A stretch of DNA of 64,000 nt from Chryseobacterium wanjuense. Lineage in GTDB: Bacteria > Bacteroidota > Bacteroidia > Flavobacteriales > Weeksellaceae. Made by a program: the position numbers and the translations under genes. The notes under the pieces were generated by a model. That model made no database searches and was not told where the DNA came from. It was given only the letters and a program-made list of their open reading frames with translations. Below are positions 56,342-64,000 of the stretch, one piece after another (within the stretch, counting starts at the first letter, position 1; the number at the start of each line of letters is the position of its first letter). The stretch is from contig NZ_FOIU01000003.1 of assembly GCF_900111495.1 (NCBI RefSeq), positions 186,001 to 250,000 on the forward strand. Direction: 5' to 3'.

Positions 56342-59227
56342 TTAATGTCCAAAAATATCTTTTAAACTTACCTCTTTAAACGCTCCCATTTGGTTCACAG
56401 CTTCCATATTCAGGTTTTCTTTTTTCCCGATAATGGCTGTATTGAAGTGAATAGGCTTGATATCTGTCTGATAAAATTGCTTTAAATCATTCAATGTCAG
56501 ACTTTCGATCTGCTTGTAAATATCTTTTCTAAAATCGTGGTATATGTTTAATTTTTTTAACCTTAATGTATTAAAGAAAATATTCGTTCTGGTAATTCTT
56601 GTGGATGCAATTTGTTTTAAAGCTGCATTTTTAGCATTTTCAAACTGAATCGGAACTTCCGGAAGTTCATCCATCAGTTCGGTCATGGTATCGACGGCGA
56701 TCTGCAATTTGTCAGGCTGCGTCCCGATGTAAGTCGTGATATAATCCGGATGATTCAACTCTGAATTGGCCGCGTAAGAAACATACGCTGAATACGCCAG
56801 ACTCTTACTCTCACGGATTTCCTGAAAAACAATAGATGACAATCCACGTCCGAAATATTCATTAAAAACATTGATCTTTCCGAAATTTTCAGGGTTTACA
56901 TCGTGCCCTTTTCCAACTTTGCTCATTTCCATCTGCACCATGTCGTAGTCGGTAAAATAAACCTTTCCGCTGGTTTCCGGTTCAGGATATTTTTTAGGCT
57001 CAGGGATCTGGAAGCTTTCATTTTCAACGTAATTTCCAATATATCCTTTAAAATTTTCAAAATCCTTACCGTAGAAAAATATTTGATACGGAAATTTGAA
57101 TAATTTTTTCATTCTGTCTGTGAAAACCTCAACTTTACTGCTCTCCAACTCTTCTTTCGAAATAATATCCGTAAAGCGGGAGAATTCACCTAATTTCGTA
57201 TAGTTTGTCAAGGCCGTCATGATACGTCCTTTATCCTTCTTCACTGCGGCTCGGTTTTCTAAAACAGTATTTACAAACTGGTTGTAAATATCCTGATCGG
57301 GTTTTACGTCATACATCCAGTGCTGAAGCAGCTCGATACCTTTTTCGATGTTTTCTTCCAGACCGTTTAAAGATATAGTAAGCTGATCATTTGTCGTTTT
57401 AAAATCATTCGTAACGCCGATTTTAAAGAATTCTTTTTTGAGATCTTCCGGTGAAAATTTTTCCGTTCCCAAATATTGAAGAACCTGCGTAGAAATTCCC
57501 AAATCGCGGTCATTATCACTTCCAAACGGGAAAATGAAATGAACCTGTGCAATCTCGTTATATTTATTTTTAACGAAATTGAGCTTTTTATCTTTAACTA
57601 AATCTGTTTTAATTTCTTTCTGATAATCAATAAATTCCGGCTGAATATCTTCCGTTTTCTCTGCTAAAATTTCCTGCAAAAACTCCGATTGAGCTTCACG
57701 ATTGATTTTTATGGGTGTGATCCCAGGATTTTCAACACGTATTAATTTATCATTGACTCCTTTTTCCTTGTAAACAATTACATAATTTTCTTTGAAAAAC
57801 TCGTTGGCAAAAGCTACAACGTCTTCTTTGGTAAAGGCGGCATATTCATCCATTTCATTCAATTCCTCTTCCCAGGTTCTGCCTTTGATATAGGTGTCGT
57901 AAAGGTTGGTAGCCAATCCGTCTGCAGTTTCCAGCGTTTTCATTCTCTGCACTTTGAAATCGTTGATGATCGCAGGAAGCATCCAATCCGGGAATTCACC
58001 CTTTTTCATCAATTCTACCTGTTCCAATACCAGATTTTTCGCTTCATCCAACGTCTGTGTTTCTTTCGGAACGGCAACTATTGAGAAATATCCGTACTGT
58101 CTTAAACCCACCGAAAAAGCCTGTCCCCAAAGCAATTTCTGGGTTTGATTGATATTTAAATCCAACAATCCCGCTTCTCCTCTATTGCTTAAAATGTTCA
58201 CCACAATATCTGCAAGCATGGCTTCCCTTGTTCCATAGCTTTCGGTTCTCCAGGCTAATTGAACTCTAGGTGTTGTCGGGCTTTTTACCGTTCTTTTTAT
58301 AATTTCAGTGATCGGTTTTTCGATGATCGGTGTCTTTTTCGGCAATTCCCTGTAAGGAATCGCTCCAAAATACTGATCTATAAGTTGAATTGTTTCTTCA
58401 AAATCGAAATCTCCCACCAAAACCATCGCATAATTATTAGGAACATAATATTCATCAAAATATTTATGAATCGCCTTCATAGAAGGATTTTTCAAATGTT
58501 CTGCCTTACCTAAGGTCGTTTGCTGACCGTTCGGATGTGTTGGGAAAAGAGCATCCATCAGTTCATACTGTACCAATCGCGTGTCATTATCCTGCGCTCT
58601 GTTGAATTCCTCGTACACCGACTCCAATTCTGTGTGGAAAAGTCTTAAAACTAATTCTGAAAATCTTTCTTTTTCGACTTTCAGCCATTTTTCAAGCTCG
58701 TTGTTGGGGATATTATTTTTGTAAACCGTTTCGTCAAACCAAGTGTGGGCATTTGTTCCGGTTGCCCCTAACGAAGAAATGGCTTTGTCATATTCATTTG
58801 CAATCGCATACTGACTGGCTTCCTGAGAAACTTCGTCGATTTTTCTGTAAATTTCTTTCTTTTTATCAGGATCGTTTTCAGCTTTATGATTTTCATATAA
58901 ATCTGAAATCTGGTTTAATAATTCACTTTCCTTCTCCCAGTTCTGACTTCCTAATTTTGAAGTTCCTTTGAACATCATATGCTCAAGATAATGCGCCAAA
59001 CCGGTGTTATCAGCAGGATCATTATTGCTTCCCGTCCGTACCGGAATGTAAGTCTGAATTCTCGGAGCATCAAAATTCTGGGAAAGAAAAACTTTCAATC
59101 CATTTTTTAAAGTATAAATTCTTACTTTATTTTCGTCGTGAGAAATGGTGATGTATTCGTAATTATTTTTATCTGTATGTATCGTTTCCTGGTATCTTTT
59201 TTCCGTCATATATAAACTCATTTTCAT
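56342..59227 (-). CDS. M16 family zinc metallopeptidase (insulinase-like)
   Basis: A 961-residue peptidase with the inverted zinc motif HYLEH (His79, Glu82, His83) and the downstream glutamate in ESVYEEFNRAQDN. Two M16 halves are present, as in pitrilysin-size enzymes. No signal peptide is visible, so it appears cytoplasmic. The start could be ATG 59227 or a second ATG two codons later. It probably degrades peptides; it has its own promoter and no operon partner. Confidence 0.92.
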   Translation of the reverse strand: MKMSLYMTEKRYQETIHTDKNNYEYITISHDENKVRIYTLKNGLKVFLSQNFDAPRIQTYIPVRTGSNNDPADNTGLAHYLEHMMFKGTSKLGSQNWEKESELLNQISDLYENHKAENDPDKKKEIYRKIDEVSQEASQYAIANEYDKAISSLGATGTNAHTWFDETVYKNNIPNNELEKWLKVEKERFSELVLRLFHTELESVYEEFNRAQDNDTRLVQYELMDALFPTHPNGQQTTLGKAEHLKNPSMKAIHKYFDEYYVPNNYAMVLVGDFDFEETIQLIDQYFGAIPYRELPKKTPIIEKPITEIIKRTVKSPTTPRVQLAWRTESYGTREAMLADIVVNILSNRGEAGLLDLNINQTQKLLWGQAFSVGLRQYGYFSIVAVPKETQTLDEAKNLVLEQVELMKKGEFPDWMLPAIINDFKVQRMKTLETADGLATNLYDTYIKGRTWEEELNEMDEYAAFTKEDVVAFANEFFKENYVIVYKEKGVNDKLIRVENPGITPIKINREAQSEFLQEILAEKTEDIQPEFIDYQKEIKTDLVKDKKLNFVKNKYNEIAQVHFIFPFGSDNDRDLGISTQVLQYLGTEKFSPEDLKKEFFKIGVTNDFKTTNDQLTISLNGLEENIEKGIELLQHWMYDVKPDQDIYNQFVNTVLENRAAVKKDKGRIMTALTNYTKLGEFSRFTDIISKEELESSKVEVFTDRMKKLFKFPYQIFFYGKDFENFKGYIGNYVENESFQIPEPKKYPEPETSGKVYFTDYDMVQMEMSKVGKGHDVNPENFGKINVFNEYFGRGLSSIVFQEIRESKSLAYSAYVSYAANSELNHPDYITTYIGTQPDKLQIAVDTMTELMDELPEVPIQFENAKNAALKQIASTRITRTNIFFNTLRLKKLNIYHDFRKDIYKQIESLTLNDLKQFYQTDIKPIHFNTAIIGKKENLNMEAVNQMGAFKEVSLKDIFGH

Positions 59228-59248
59228 CCTGAAAGATCAGAATGCATA

Positions 59249-59256
59249 CAAATGTA
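59249..59256 (-). promoter_or_regulatory. -7 promoter element of the M16 peptidase gene
   Basis: The minus strand reads TACATTTG, 21 bases before the ATG. Confidence 0.5.
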
Positions 59257-59345
59257 AGGAATCAAAAAAGAACGGCTCAAAATTTTCTTACTAATAAATC
59301 TATAGCTCTAGTTGAAAGATTGAATTATTAATTCCAAAATAAAAA

Positions 59346-59370
59346 AAATACTGCAAAAATTGCAGTATTT
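59346..59370 (-). terminator. Terminator of the small basic secreted protein gene
   Basis: AAATACTGCAA (59346-59356) pairs perfectly with TTGCAGTATTT (59360-59370), followed by a T run on the minus strand. Confidence 0.9.
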
Positions 59371-59380
59371 AAAGTTAAAA

Positions 59381-59668
59381 TTAATTATGTTTAGCTCTGT
59401 AAATAGTCCTGTCTAGCTGTCGGTCTTCCCTGGCAACAACTGCTCTTTCTCTCGGTGTTACTACTCCATCTGCTTTTGCAATTCTTTTAGCTTGTTTTAC
59501 ATCTTTAGCCTGGTTATGAATTACGGCAGCTTCTCTTCTGTTTATCTCACCGGATCTCACTCCCTGAACTACTCTTTTTCTTTCTCCTCTTAAATTAATA
59601 TCTTCTCTCTGTTGAGCGAAACTTAAACCTGATGCTAGAATCATGATTCCTAAAAGTAAATTTTTCAT
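59381..59668 (-). CDS. Small basic secreted protein with RERxVVAxE-type motif
   Basis: A 95-residue exported protein. The signal peptide covers about 1-18 (ending LSFA). The mature part is Arg-rich and helical: RVVQGVRSGEINRREAAVIH, QAKRIAKADGVVTPRERAVV, ending LDRTIYRAKHN. The GVRSGxxxxRE ... ADGxVTxRER ... IYxxKHN arrangement occurs in many bacterial periplasmic proteins with unknown roles. It has its own strong terminator and sits alone. Confidence 0.8.
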   Translation of the reverse strand: MKNLLLGIMILASGLSFAQQREDINLRGERKRVVQGVRSGEINRREAAVIHNQAKDVKQAKRIAKADGVVTPRERAVVAREDRQLDRTIYRAKHN

Positions 59669-59824
59669 TTTTTTTTCAATTTTAATATTCTATTGGTATG
59701 ATTGCAATATTAACCGGAAGTTAAATTCAATAGTATTTTTTCTTTGGGAATCAGTTTTGGCAAGATTTAAAACCGTGACAAGACCTCCGAAAATCACCAA
59801 TCTATCATTACCTTCTCAGTTTTC

Positions 59825-59857
59825 TTTGCTTTATCCAAAATAAATTCAATAAGTTTG
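59825..59857 (+). promoter_or_regulatory. Promoter of the response regulator gene
   Basis: TTTG (59825-59828), a 21-base spacer and TAAGTTTG (59850-59857) match the flavobacterial promoter, 25 bases before the ATG. Confidence 0.65.
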
Positions 59858-59882
59858 CATTAGTTTTCCAAAAATAACCACC

Positions 59883-61208
59883 ATGTCCGGAAACATTCTG
59901 ATCATCGATGATGAGATCAAGCTCCTGAAATTATTAGGAATGATCCTTTCTCAAGAAAATTTTAACGTAAAAGAAGCCTCAACAGCGCGTTCGGCAATGA
60001 CAATGCTTGAGCAGTACGATTTTGATGTTGTTTTAAGTGATGTCCGGCTTCCCGACGCTTTCGGGATCGATCTGGTGAAATCTATTAAGACAAAATATCC
60101 CCATCAGGAAATTATACTTATGACGGCTTTCGGAAATATTACGGATGCGGTTCAGGCGATGAAAAACGGAGCGTATGATTATCTGGTGAAAGGTGATGAT
60201 AATGAGAAAATTATCCCATTGGTTTACAAAGCTTTAGAAAAAGTAAAAGATAATAAATCTAAAATTGTTCAGAAAAATACGGCTCAAAAAGGGTTTAGTC
60301 AGATTATCGGAAATTCACCTTTGATTCTTCAGGCAAAGAAGTTGGCTGAAAAAGTGGCCTTAACGGATGCAACTGTCCTGTTGACCGGCGAAACAGGAAC
60401 CGGAAAAGAGGTTTTTGCGAACGCCATTCATGAAGGGAGTGACAGAAAGAAAAATAATTTTGTGGCGATCAACTGCTCCGCATTCAGTAAAGAAATCCTG
60501 GAAAGCGAACTTTTCGGGCACAAAGCAGGAGCTTTTACTGGAGCCATAAAAGACAAAAAAGGTCTTGTAGAAGAAGCTAACGCCGGTACTTTGTTCCTCG
60601 ACGAAATCGGCGAAATGCCTATCGAACTTCAGGCAAAATTACTCCGCGTTCTGGAAACCAAAGAGTTTATCAAAATGGGGGAAACCAAAGTCTCAAGATC
60701 TGATTTCAGGCTGATAGCCGCAACCAACCGTGATTTGGAAGAAGAAATTAAGCAGGCACATTTTCGCGAAGATTTATATTTCAGGTTAAATGTTTTTGAA
60801 ATTACCCTTCCTCCCCTTCGTGAAAGAAAAGAAGATCTAAAAGCTTTGGCTAAAAATTTTGTGAATGTTTTCTCTCAAAAGCTGCATATTTCCAATGTTC
60901 AGGTCACTCCGGAATATTACAAAACCTTAGAAAAAAACGATTGGAAAGGTAATATCCGCGAACTCCGGAATACCGTTGAGAGAAGTTTAATCTTAATGAA
61001 TGACCATATTCTAGATGCAGAAAGTCTTCCTCATTATTCTGAAAAAATTTCTACAGAAAAAGATTCTCTAAGTATAAGATCTTTAGAAAAAGAACATATT
61101 TTAAAAGTTTTACAATATACCAAAGGCAACAAAGCGGAAGCGGCAAGATTGCTGGAAATCGGGATTGCAACGTTGTACCGTAAGCTAGAAGAATATAATT
61201 TGAGATAA
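59883..61208 (+). CDS. Sigma-54-dependent response regulator (NtrC family)
   Basis: A 441-residue regulator. The receiver domain (about 1-120) has phosphoacceptor Asp53 in VLSDVRLPD. The AAA+ domain has Walker A GETGTGKE, the sigma-54 contact motif GAFTGA, and LFLDEIGEMP. A Fis-type helix-turn-helix is at the C-terminus (GNKAEAARLLEIGIATLYRK). It should activate sigma-54 promoters when phosphorylated. Its position just upstream of kdp genes suggests it controls potassium uptake in place of KdpE; the cognate kinase is not in the window. Confidence 0.93.
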   Translation: MSGNILIIDDEIKLLKLLGMILSQENFNVKEASTARSAMTMLEQYDFDVVLSDVRLPDAFGIDLVKSIKTKYPHQEIILMTAFGNITDAVQAMKNGAYDYLVKGDDNEKIIPLVYKALEKVKDNKSKIVQKNTAQKGFSQIIGNSPLILQAKKLAEKVALTDATVLLTGETGTGKEVFANAIHEGSDRKKNNFVAINCSAFSKEILESELFGHKAGAFTGAIKDKKGLVEEANAGTLFLDEIGEMPIELQAKLLRVLETKEFIKMGETKVSRSDFRLIAATNRDLEEEIKQAHFREDLYFRLNVFEITLPPLRERKEDLKALAKNFVNVFSQKLHISNVQVTPEYYKTLEKNDWKGNIRELRNTVERSLILMNDHILDAESLPHYSEKISTEKDSLSIRSLEKEHILKVLQYTKGNKAEAARLLEIGIATLYRKLEEYNLR

Positions 61209-61254
61209 ATTTTAATTGAACCATTAAATTTTATTCAAGAAGTTTAGTTTTATT

Positions 61255-61321
61255 AAGTTTTGGCTAAAGCCAATTGAAATTTCACTTATAGAAAAACGGG
61301 CTAAAGCCCGTTCCTATTGAT
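61255..61321 (+). repeat. GGCTAAAGCC dispersed repeat, full copy
   Basis: The segment runs from AAGTTTTGGCTAAAGCCAAT to CGGGCTAAAGCCCGTTCC, then TATTGAT. It is the clearest full copy of the family. The rest of the gap to 61567 holds the terminator and a weak sigma-54-like site. Confidence 0.75.
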
Positions 61322-61426
61322 CTCTGCATAATAGTTCAGCTTAAAACGAAGCTCATCTTAAATATTCTAAACTCTTTAAATAAAACTTAATGGTTAAAAA
61401 ATTATAAACCTATCATTTTAATAACG

Positions 61427-61455
61427 AGCCTATCATTTTGATAGGCTTTTTCATT
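61427..61455 (+). terminator. Terminator between the regulator and the kdp leader ORFs
   Basis: AGCCTATCA (61427-61435) pairs perfectly with TGATAGGCT (61439-61447), followed by a T-rich run. CCTATCATTTT occurs twice here. Confidence 0.85.
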
Positions 61456-61522
61456 TTCCGGCATCACCACAAAAACCCGCAACATACTACTAGCAAACGA
61501 TTTACCTCGAATCTCAACAGAT

Positions 61523-61540
61523 TGGACTTTCTTTTGGCAT
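61523..61540 (+). promoter_or_regulatory. Weak sigma-54-like site before the kdp leader ORFs
   Basis: TTGGACTTTCTTTTGGCAT resembles a -24/-12 promoter (TGGCACG-N4-TTGCW), but the GG-to-GC spacing is 11 instead of 10. It lies 28 bases before ATG 61568. A sigma-54 activator gene immediately upstream makes it worth noting. Confidence 0.3.
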
Positions 61541-61567
61541 TATAGTTTAGAATAAAATATTTAAAAA

Positions 61568-61675
61568 ATGACAATTTCAAGAAAAACGTTCAAAAAACGG
61601 GAGCACTCAAAACTGAGCTTGCTGATGGTATCGTATGTAGTTTTTACTTTATTAACCTTAATTGTAGCGATATGA
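61568..61675 (+). CDS. Tiny membrane protein upstream of kdpF (35 aa)
   Basis: A 35-residue frame: a basic start (MTISRKTFKKREHSK) followed by one hydrophobic span (LSLLMVSYVVFTLLTLIVAI). Its stop overlaps the next ATG (ATGA), so it would be translationally coupled to the next ORF and, through it, to kdpF/kdpA. I do not recognise a family; its coding status rests on context. Confidence 0.5.
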   Translation: MTISRKTFKKREHSKLSLLMVSYVVFTLLTLIVAI

Positions 61676-61755
61676 TGCTGTTGAGTTTAATTGTACTATG
61701 TGTTGTACTGTTTTGGATGTTGTACAAATCCGTTGAATTTTTTGATAAAATATAA
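61672..61755 (+). CDS. Tiny single-span membrane protein (27 aa)
   Basis: A 27-residue frame, MMLLSLIVLCVVLFWMLYKS then VEFFDKI, with one hydrophobic span, overlapping the previous ORF by four bases. It is similar in size and shape to KdpF and may be a second KdpF-like peptide; this is inference. Confidence 0.5.
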   Translation: MMLLSLIVLCVVLFWMLYKSVEFFDKI

Positions 61756-61759
61756 AATT

Positions 61760-61837
61760 ATGTGGAGTTTATTTTTCCTTTCGATACTCGCCTTTGTGTA
61801 CATCTGTTATGTCTTAATGAAACCTGAAAAATTTTAA
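61760..61837 (+). CDS. kdpF: KdpF-like small subunit of the potassium-transporting ATPase
   Basis: A 25-residue single-span membrane peptide, MWSLFFLSILAFVYICYVLM then KPEKF. The shape, the end (a few polar residues with a Pro/Glu pair and terminal Phe) and the position nine bases before kdpA match KdpF, which stabilises the KdpABC complex. Confidence 0.8.
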   Translation: MWSLFFLSILAFVYICYVLMKPEKF

Positions 61838-61846
61838 CCAAAAATC

Positions 61847-63541
61847 ATGAATACAGAAATTTTAGGCATTATCGCAATGTTCGCAATCACATTAGTTATC
61901 GGTATTTTCTTAGGAAAGTACATTGCTGATGTTTATGGATATAAAAAGACTTTTTTAGATAAAATTTTCCAGCCTTTTGAAAATTTAATTTATAAAATTT
62001 CAGGTATTAATCCGAATAAGCAAATGACCTGGAAACAGAATATGTTTGCCATGTTGACCATTAATCTGGTTTGGTTTATCATCGGATTTTTTATCTTATT
62101 AAATCAATCCTGGCTTCCTCTCAATCCTGATGGAAACCCGGATATGTCTCCTGATCTCGCCTTCAATACGGCAATTTCGTTCTTAGTGAATTGTAATCTA
62201 CAGCATTATTCGGGAGAAACGGGAGTCAGTTATTTGAGTCAGCTTTATTTAATGTTTCTGCAGTTTGTAACGGCAGCGACAGGTATGGCTGCAATGGCAG
62301 TGCTTTTCAAAGCATTTAAAGATAAAACAACAACGGAATTGGGTAATTTCTACGATTTTTTCACCAAATCCATCATCAGAATATTGATCCCTATCAGCAT
62401 TGTGGTTGCATTTATCCTTTCAGCCAATGGAACTCCGATGACTTTCGAAGGCAAAGATCATATTACCACATTGGAAGGTCAGAAAGTAGATGTTTCCAGA
62501 GGTCCTGCTGCCGCTTTTGTGGCGATCAAACATTTAGGAACGAATGGTGGTGGATTTTTCGGGGCAAACTCGGCACATCCGCTTGAAAATCCGAATTACC
62601 TGACCAATATGACCGAAATGGTAACACAGATGATTATCCCGTTTGCTTTGGTTTTTGCACTTGGATTTTATTTAAAAAAGAGAAAACTCTCATGGACGAT
62701 TTTTACCGTTATGACGATTGGATTTCTGGCACTTACAGTTCCCAATATCATTAACGAAACCAATGGAAATCCATTAATTACCCAAATGGGAACCGATCCT
62801 CACCTCGGAGCGATGGAAGGCAAGGAAATCCGCTTCGGAAGTGCCGCTTCAGCGTATTGGAGTATTGCGACAACGGTAATTTCAACCGGTTCGGTAAATG
62901 CCATGCACGACAGCACAATGCCGCTTTCAGGAATGAATGAGCTTCTGGCCATGATGATCAACTGCTTCTACGGAGGTTGCGGCGTTGGGATTCTGAACTA
63001 CTTCATTTTCATCATTCTGGCTGTATTCATCAGTGGTCTGATGGTTGGAAGGACGCCTGAATTTTTAGGTAAAAAAATTGAAGCCAAAGAAATGAAAATT
63101 GCAATGATCGTAGCTTTGTTTCACCCGTTTTTAATTTTGGTCGGAACAGCTTTAACGGCCTATTTACCGGAATTCGGAACAAAAACATTGAACAATCCCG
63201 GCTTTCACGGATTCAGTGAGATGTTGTACGAATTCACCTCTTCTTCCGCCAACAACGGTTCCGGATTTGAAGGATTGGGCGACAATACCCCTTGGTGGAA
63301 TATCTCCACAGGAATTATTTTGCTGTTATCAAGATTTATCCCCATCATCGGTCCAATCGCGATTGCAGGATTATTGGCTCAGAAAAAATACATCCCTGAA
63401 AGTTCGGGAACTTTAAAGACGGATACTGCAACTTTCGGATTTATGACATTAGCCGTGATTCTTCTGATTGCCGCCTTGTCATTCTTCCCTGCCCTTACGC
63501 TGGGACCGATAGCAGAACAGCTTCAATATTTTTCAAAATAA
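61847..63541 (+). CDS. kdpA: Potassium-transporting ATPase subunit A
   Basis: A 564-residue multi-spanning membrane protein, the K+-binding channel-like subunit of the high-affinity KdpFABC pump. The pore-loop motifs are visible: NCNLQHYSGETGVS, IKHLGTNGGGFFGANSAHP, SMNAMHDS-like SVNAMHDSTMPLSG, and YEFTSSSANNGSGFEG. The length is normal. It is preceded by kdpF and followed, after an unusually long gap, by kdpB. Confidence 0.97.
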   Translation: MNTEILGIIAMFAITLVIGIFLGKYIADVYGYKKTFLDKIFQPFENLIYKISGINPNKQMTWKQNMFAMLTINLVWFIIGFFILLNQSWLPLNPDGNPDMSPDLAFNTAISFLVNCNLQHYSGETGVSYLSQLYLMFLQFVTAATGMAAMAVLFKAFKDKTTTELGNFYDFFTKSIIRILIPISIVVAFILSANGTPMTFEGKDHITTLEGQKVDVSRGPAAAFVAIKHLGTNGGGFFGANSAHPLENPNYLTNMTEMVTQMIIPFALVFALGFYLKKRKLSWTIFTVMTIGFLALTVPNIINETNGNPLITQMGTDPHLGAMEGKEIRFGSAASAYWSIATTVISTGSVNAMHDSTMPLSGMNELLAMMINCFYGGCGVGILNYFIFIILAVFISGLMVGRTPEFLGKKIEAKEMKIAMIVALFHPFLILVGTALTAYLPEFGTKTLNNPGFHGFSEMLYEFTSSSANNGSGFEGLGDNTPWWNISTGIILLLSRFIPIIGPIAIAGLLAQKKYIPESSGTLKTDTATFGFMTLAVILLIAALSFFPALTLGPIAEQLQYFSK

Positions 63542-63855
63542 AAATTAAATAATTAAACCATTAAGGAAATTTAAGAAGTTAAGAATATTAAGCGAATCAA
63601 ATCATTAAGCTTAAAAATATTCAAAGAATATTTCTTAATTAAACTTAACTCCTTAAATAAATCTTAATGGTTTAAAAAAGAAAAATTTTCTCAATAATTA
63701 AAAATCAATAATAAACCATTAAGTATATCAAATCATTAAAGAAAACTAGTCTCACTTTTCATACACTCTGAAAAATATTATCCATTTTAATCTTTTTTAT
63801 TGATTTGTCTTAATGGTTCATATTGGTTTACAATGATATAACTCTTTCAAAAAAA
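63542..63855. repeat. AT-rich gap with inverted AACCATTAAG sequence
   Basis: AAACCATTAAGGAAATTTAA near 63556 faces TTAAATAAATCTTAATGGTT near 63652 in inverse orientation, with more AACCATTAAG copies near 63714 and 63810 and a similar segment near 61376. No gene is seen. The gap separates kdpA from kdpB, which are usually adjacent. Confidence 0.55.
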
Positions 63856-64000
63856 ATGAAAAATCAATCACAAACATTGTTTCAAAAAGATTTGGTCAGC
63901 GAAGCAATCAGACAGTCTTTCGTAAAACTGAATCCGAAAATCATGTTTAAAAATCCTGTTATGTTTCTGGTGGAAATCGGAACAGTGGTCATGTTCATCG
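63856..64000 (+). CDS. kdpB: Potassium-transporting ATPase subunit B (5' part)
   Basis: The window ends after 48 codons, starting MKNQSQTLFQKDLVSEAIRQ and reaching NPVMFLVEIGTVVMFI. The FVKLNPKIMFKNPVMFLVEIG stretch is the typical start of the P-type ATPase subunit KdpB. The phosphorylation site lies outside the window. Confidence 0.9.
   Translation, partial: MKNQSQTLFQKDLVSEAIRQSFVKLNPKIMFKNPVMFLVEIGTVVMFI

Overview
The window looks like chromosomal DNA of a Chryseobacterium-like member of the Flavobacteriia (Bacteroidota). The evidence is low GC content, no Shine-Dalgarno spacing, at least eighteen flavobacterial -7 elements (TAnnTTTG, sometimes with an upstream TTG/TTTG), a T9SS C-terminal sorting domain, SusC/SusD and Oar-like TonB-dependent proteins, and GLPGLI, GSCFA and S46 peptidase families. 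No transposase, integrase, rRNA or CRISPR array was recognised.

Region 1 (1-24 kb) is mostly housekeeping. It holds an ABC-F ATPase; hpt, adk and obgE; two DEAD-box RNA helicases; a four-gene minus-strand run (polyprenyl synthase, GSCFA, TatD, methyltransferase); a PitA-type phosphate transporter with its DUF47 partner; a small surface-glycan patch (FkbM methyltransferase, Wzx-like flippase, two glycosyltransferases); aspartate ammonia-lyase and an AmpD-like lipoprotein amidase.

Region 2 (about 23.9-34 kb) is accessory in character. A tRNA-Ser/Pro/Arg operon is followed 3.4 kb later by a second complete tRNA-Pro/tRNA-Arg pair with its own promoter. Between them lie gene remnants (a frameshifted unknown gene, a Crp/Fnr start fragment, other minus-strand scraps) and one secreted-protein gene. 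Beyond the second pair are a very AT-rich two-gene unit (tiny membrane protein plus a lipoprotein with a hydrophobic four-cysteine tail), two secreted proteins including a probable seven-bladed propeller, and a fatty-acid desaturase.

Region 3 (34-48 kb) runs on the minus strand: an SH3-like secreted protein, prmA, an SDR, and then a probable phosphoester/nutrient-scavenging locus (calcineurin-like phosphoesterase, SusD, SusC, glycerophosphodiester phosphodiesterase, Oar-like receptor).

Region 4 (48-64 kb) holds ligA, a leucine-rich T9SS protein, an MgtC-like protein, an S46 dipeptidyl-peptidase, an M16 peptidase, a small basic secreted protein, and the start of a kdp potassium-uptake locus headed by a sigma-54-type response regulator and three tiny membrane ORFs, the last of which is kdpF.

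Intergenic space is rich in dispersed palindromic repeats of several families, often stacked together. No fully convincing new multi-gene system was found. The best candidates for a second look are the four-cysteine lipoprotein unit, the tRNA-bracketed island, the kdp leader ORFs, the phosphoester locus, and the repeat and terminator/promoter architecture.
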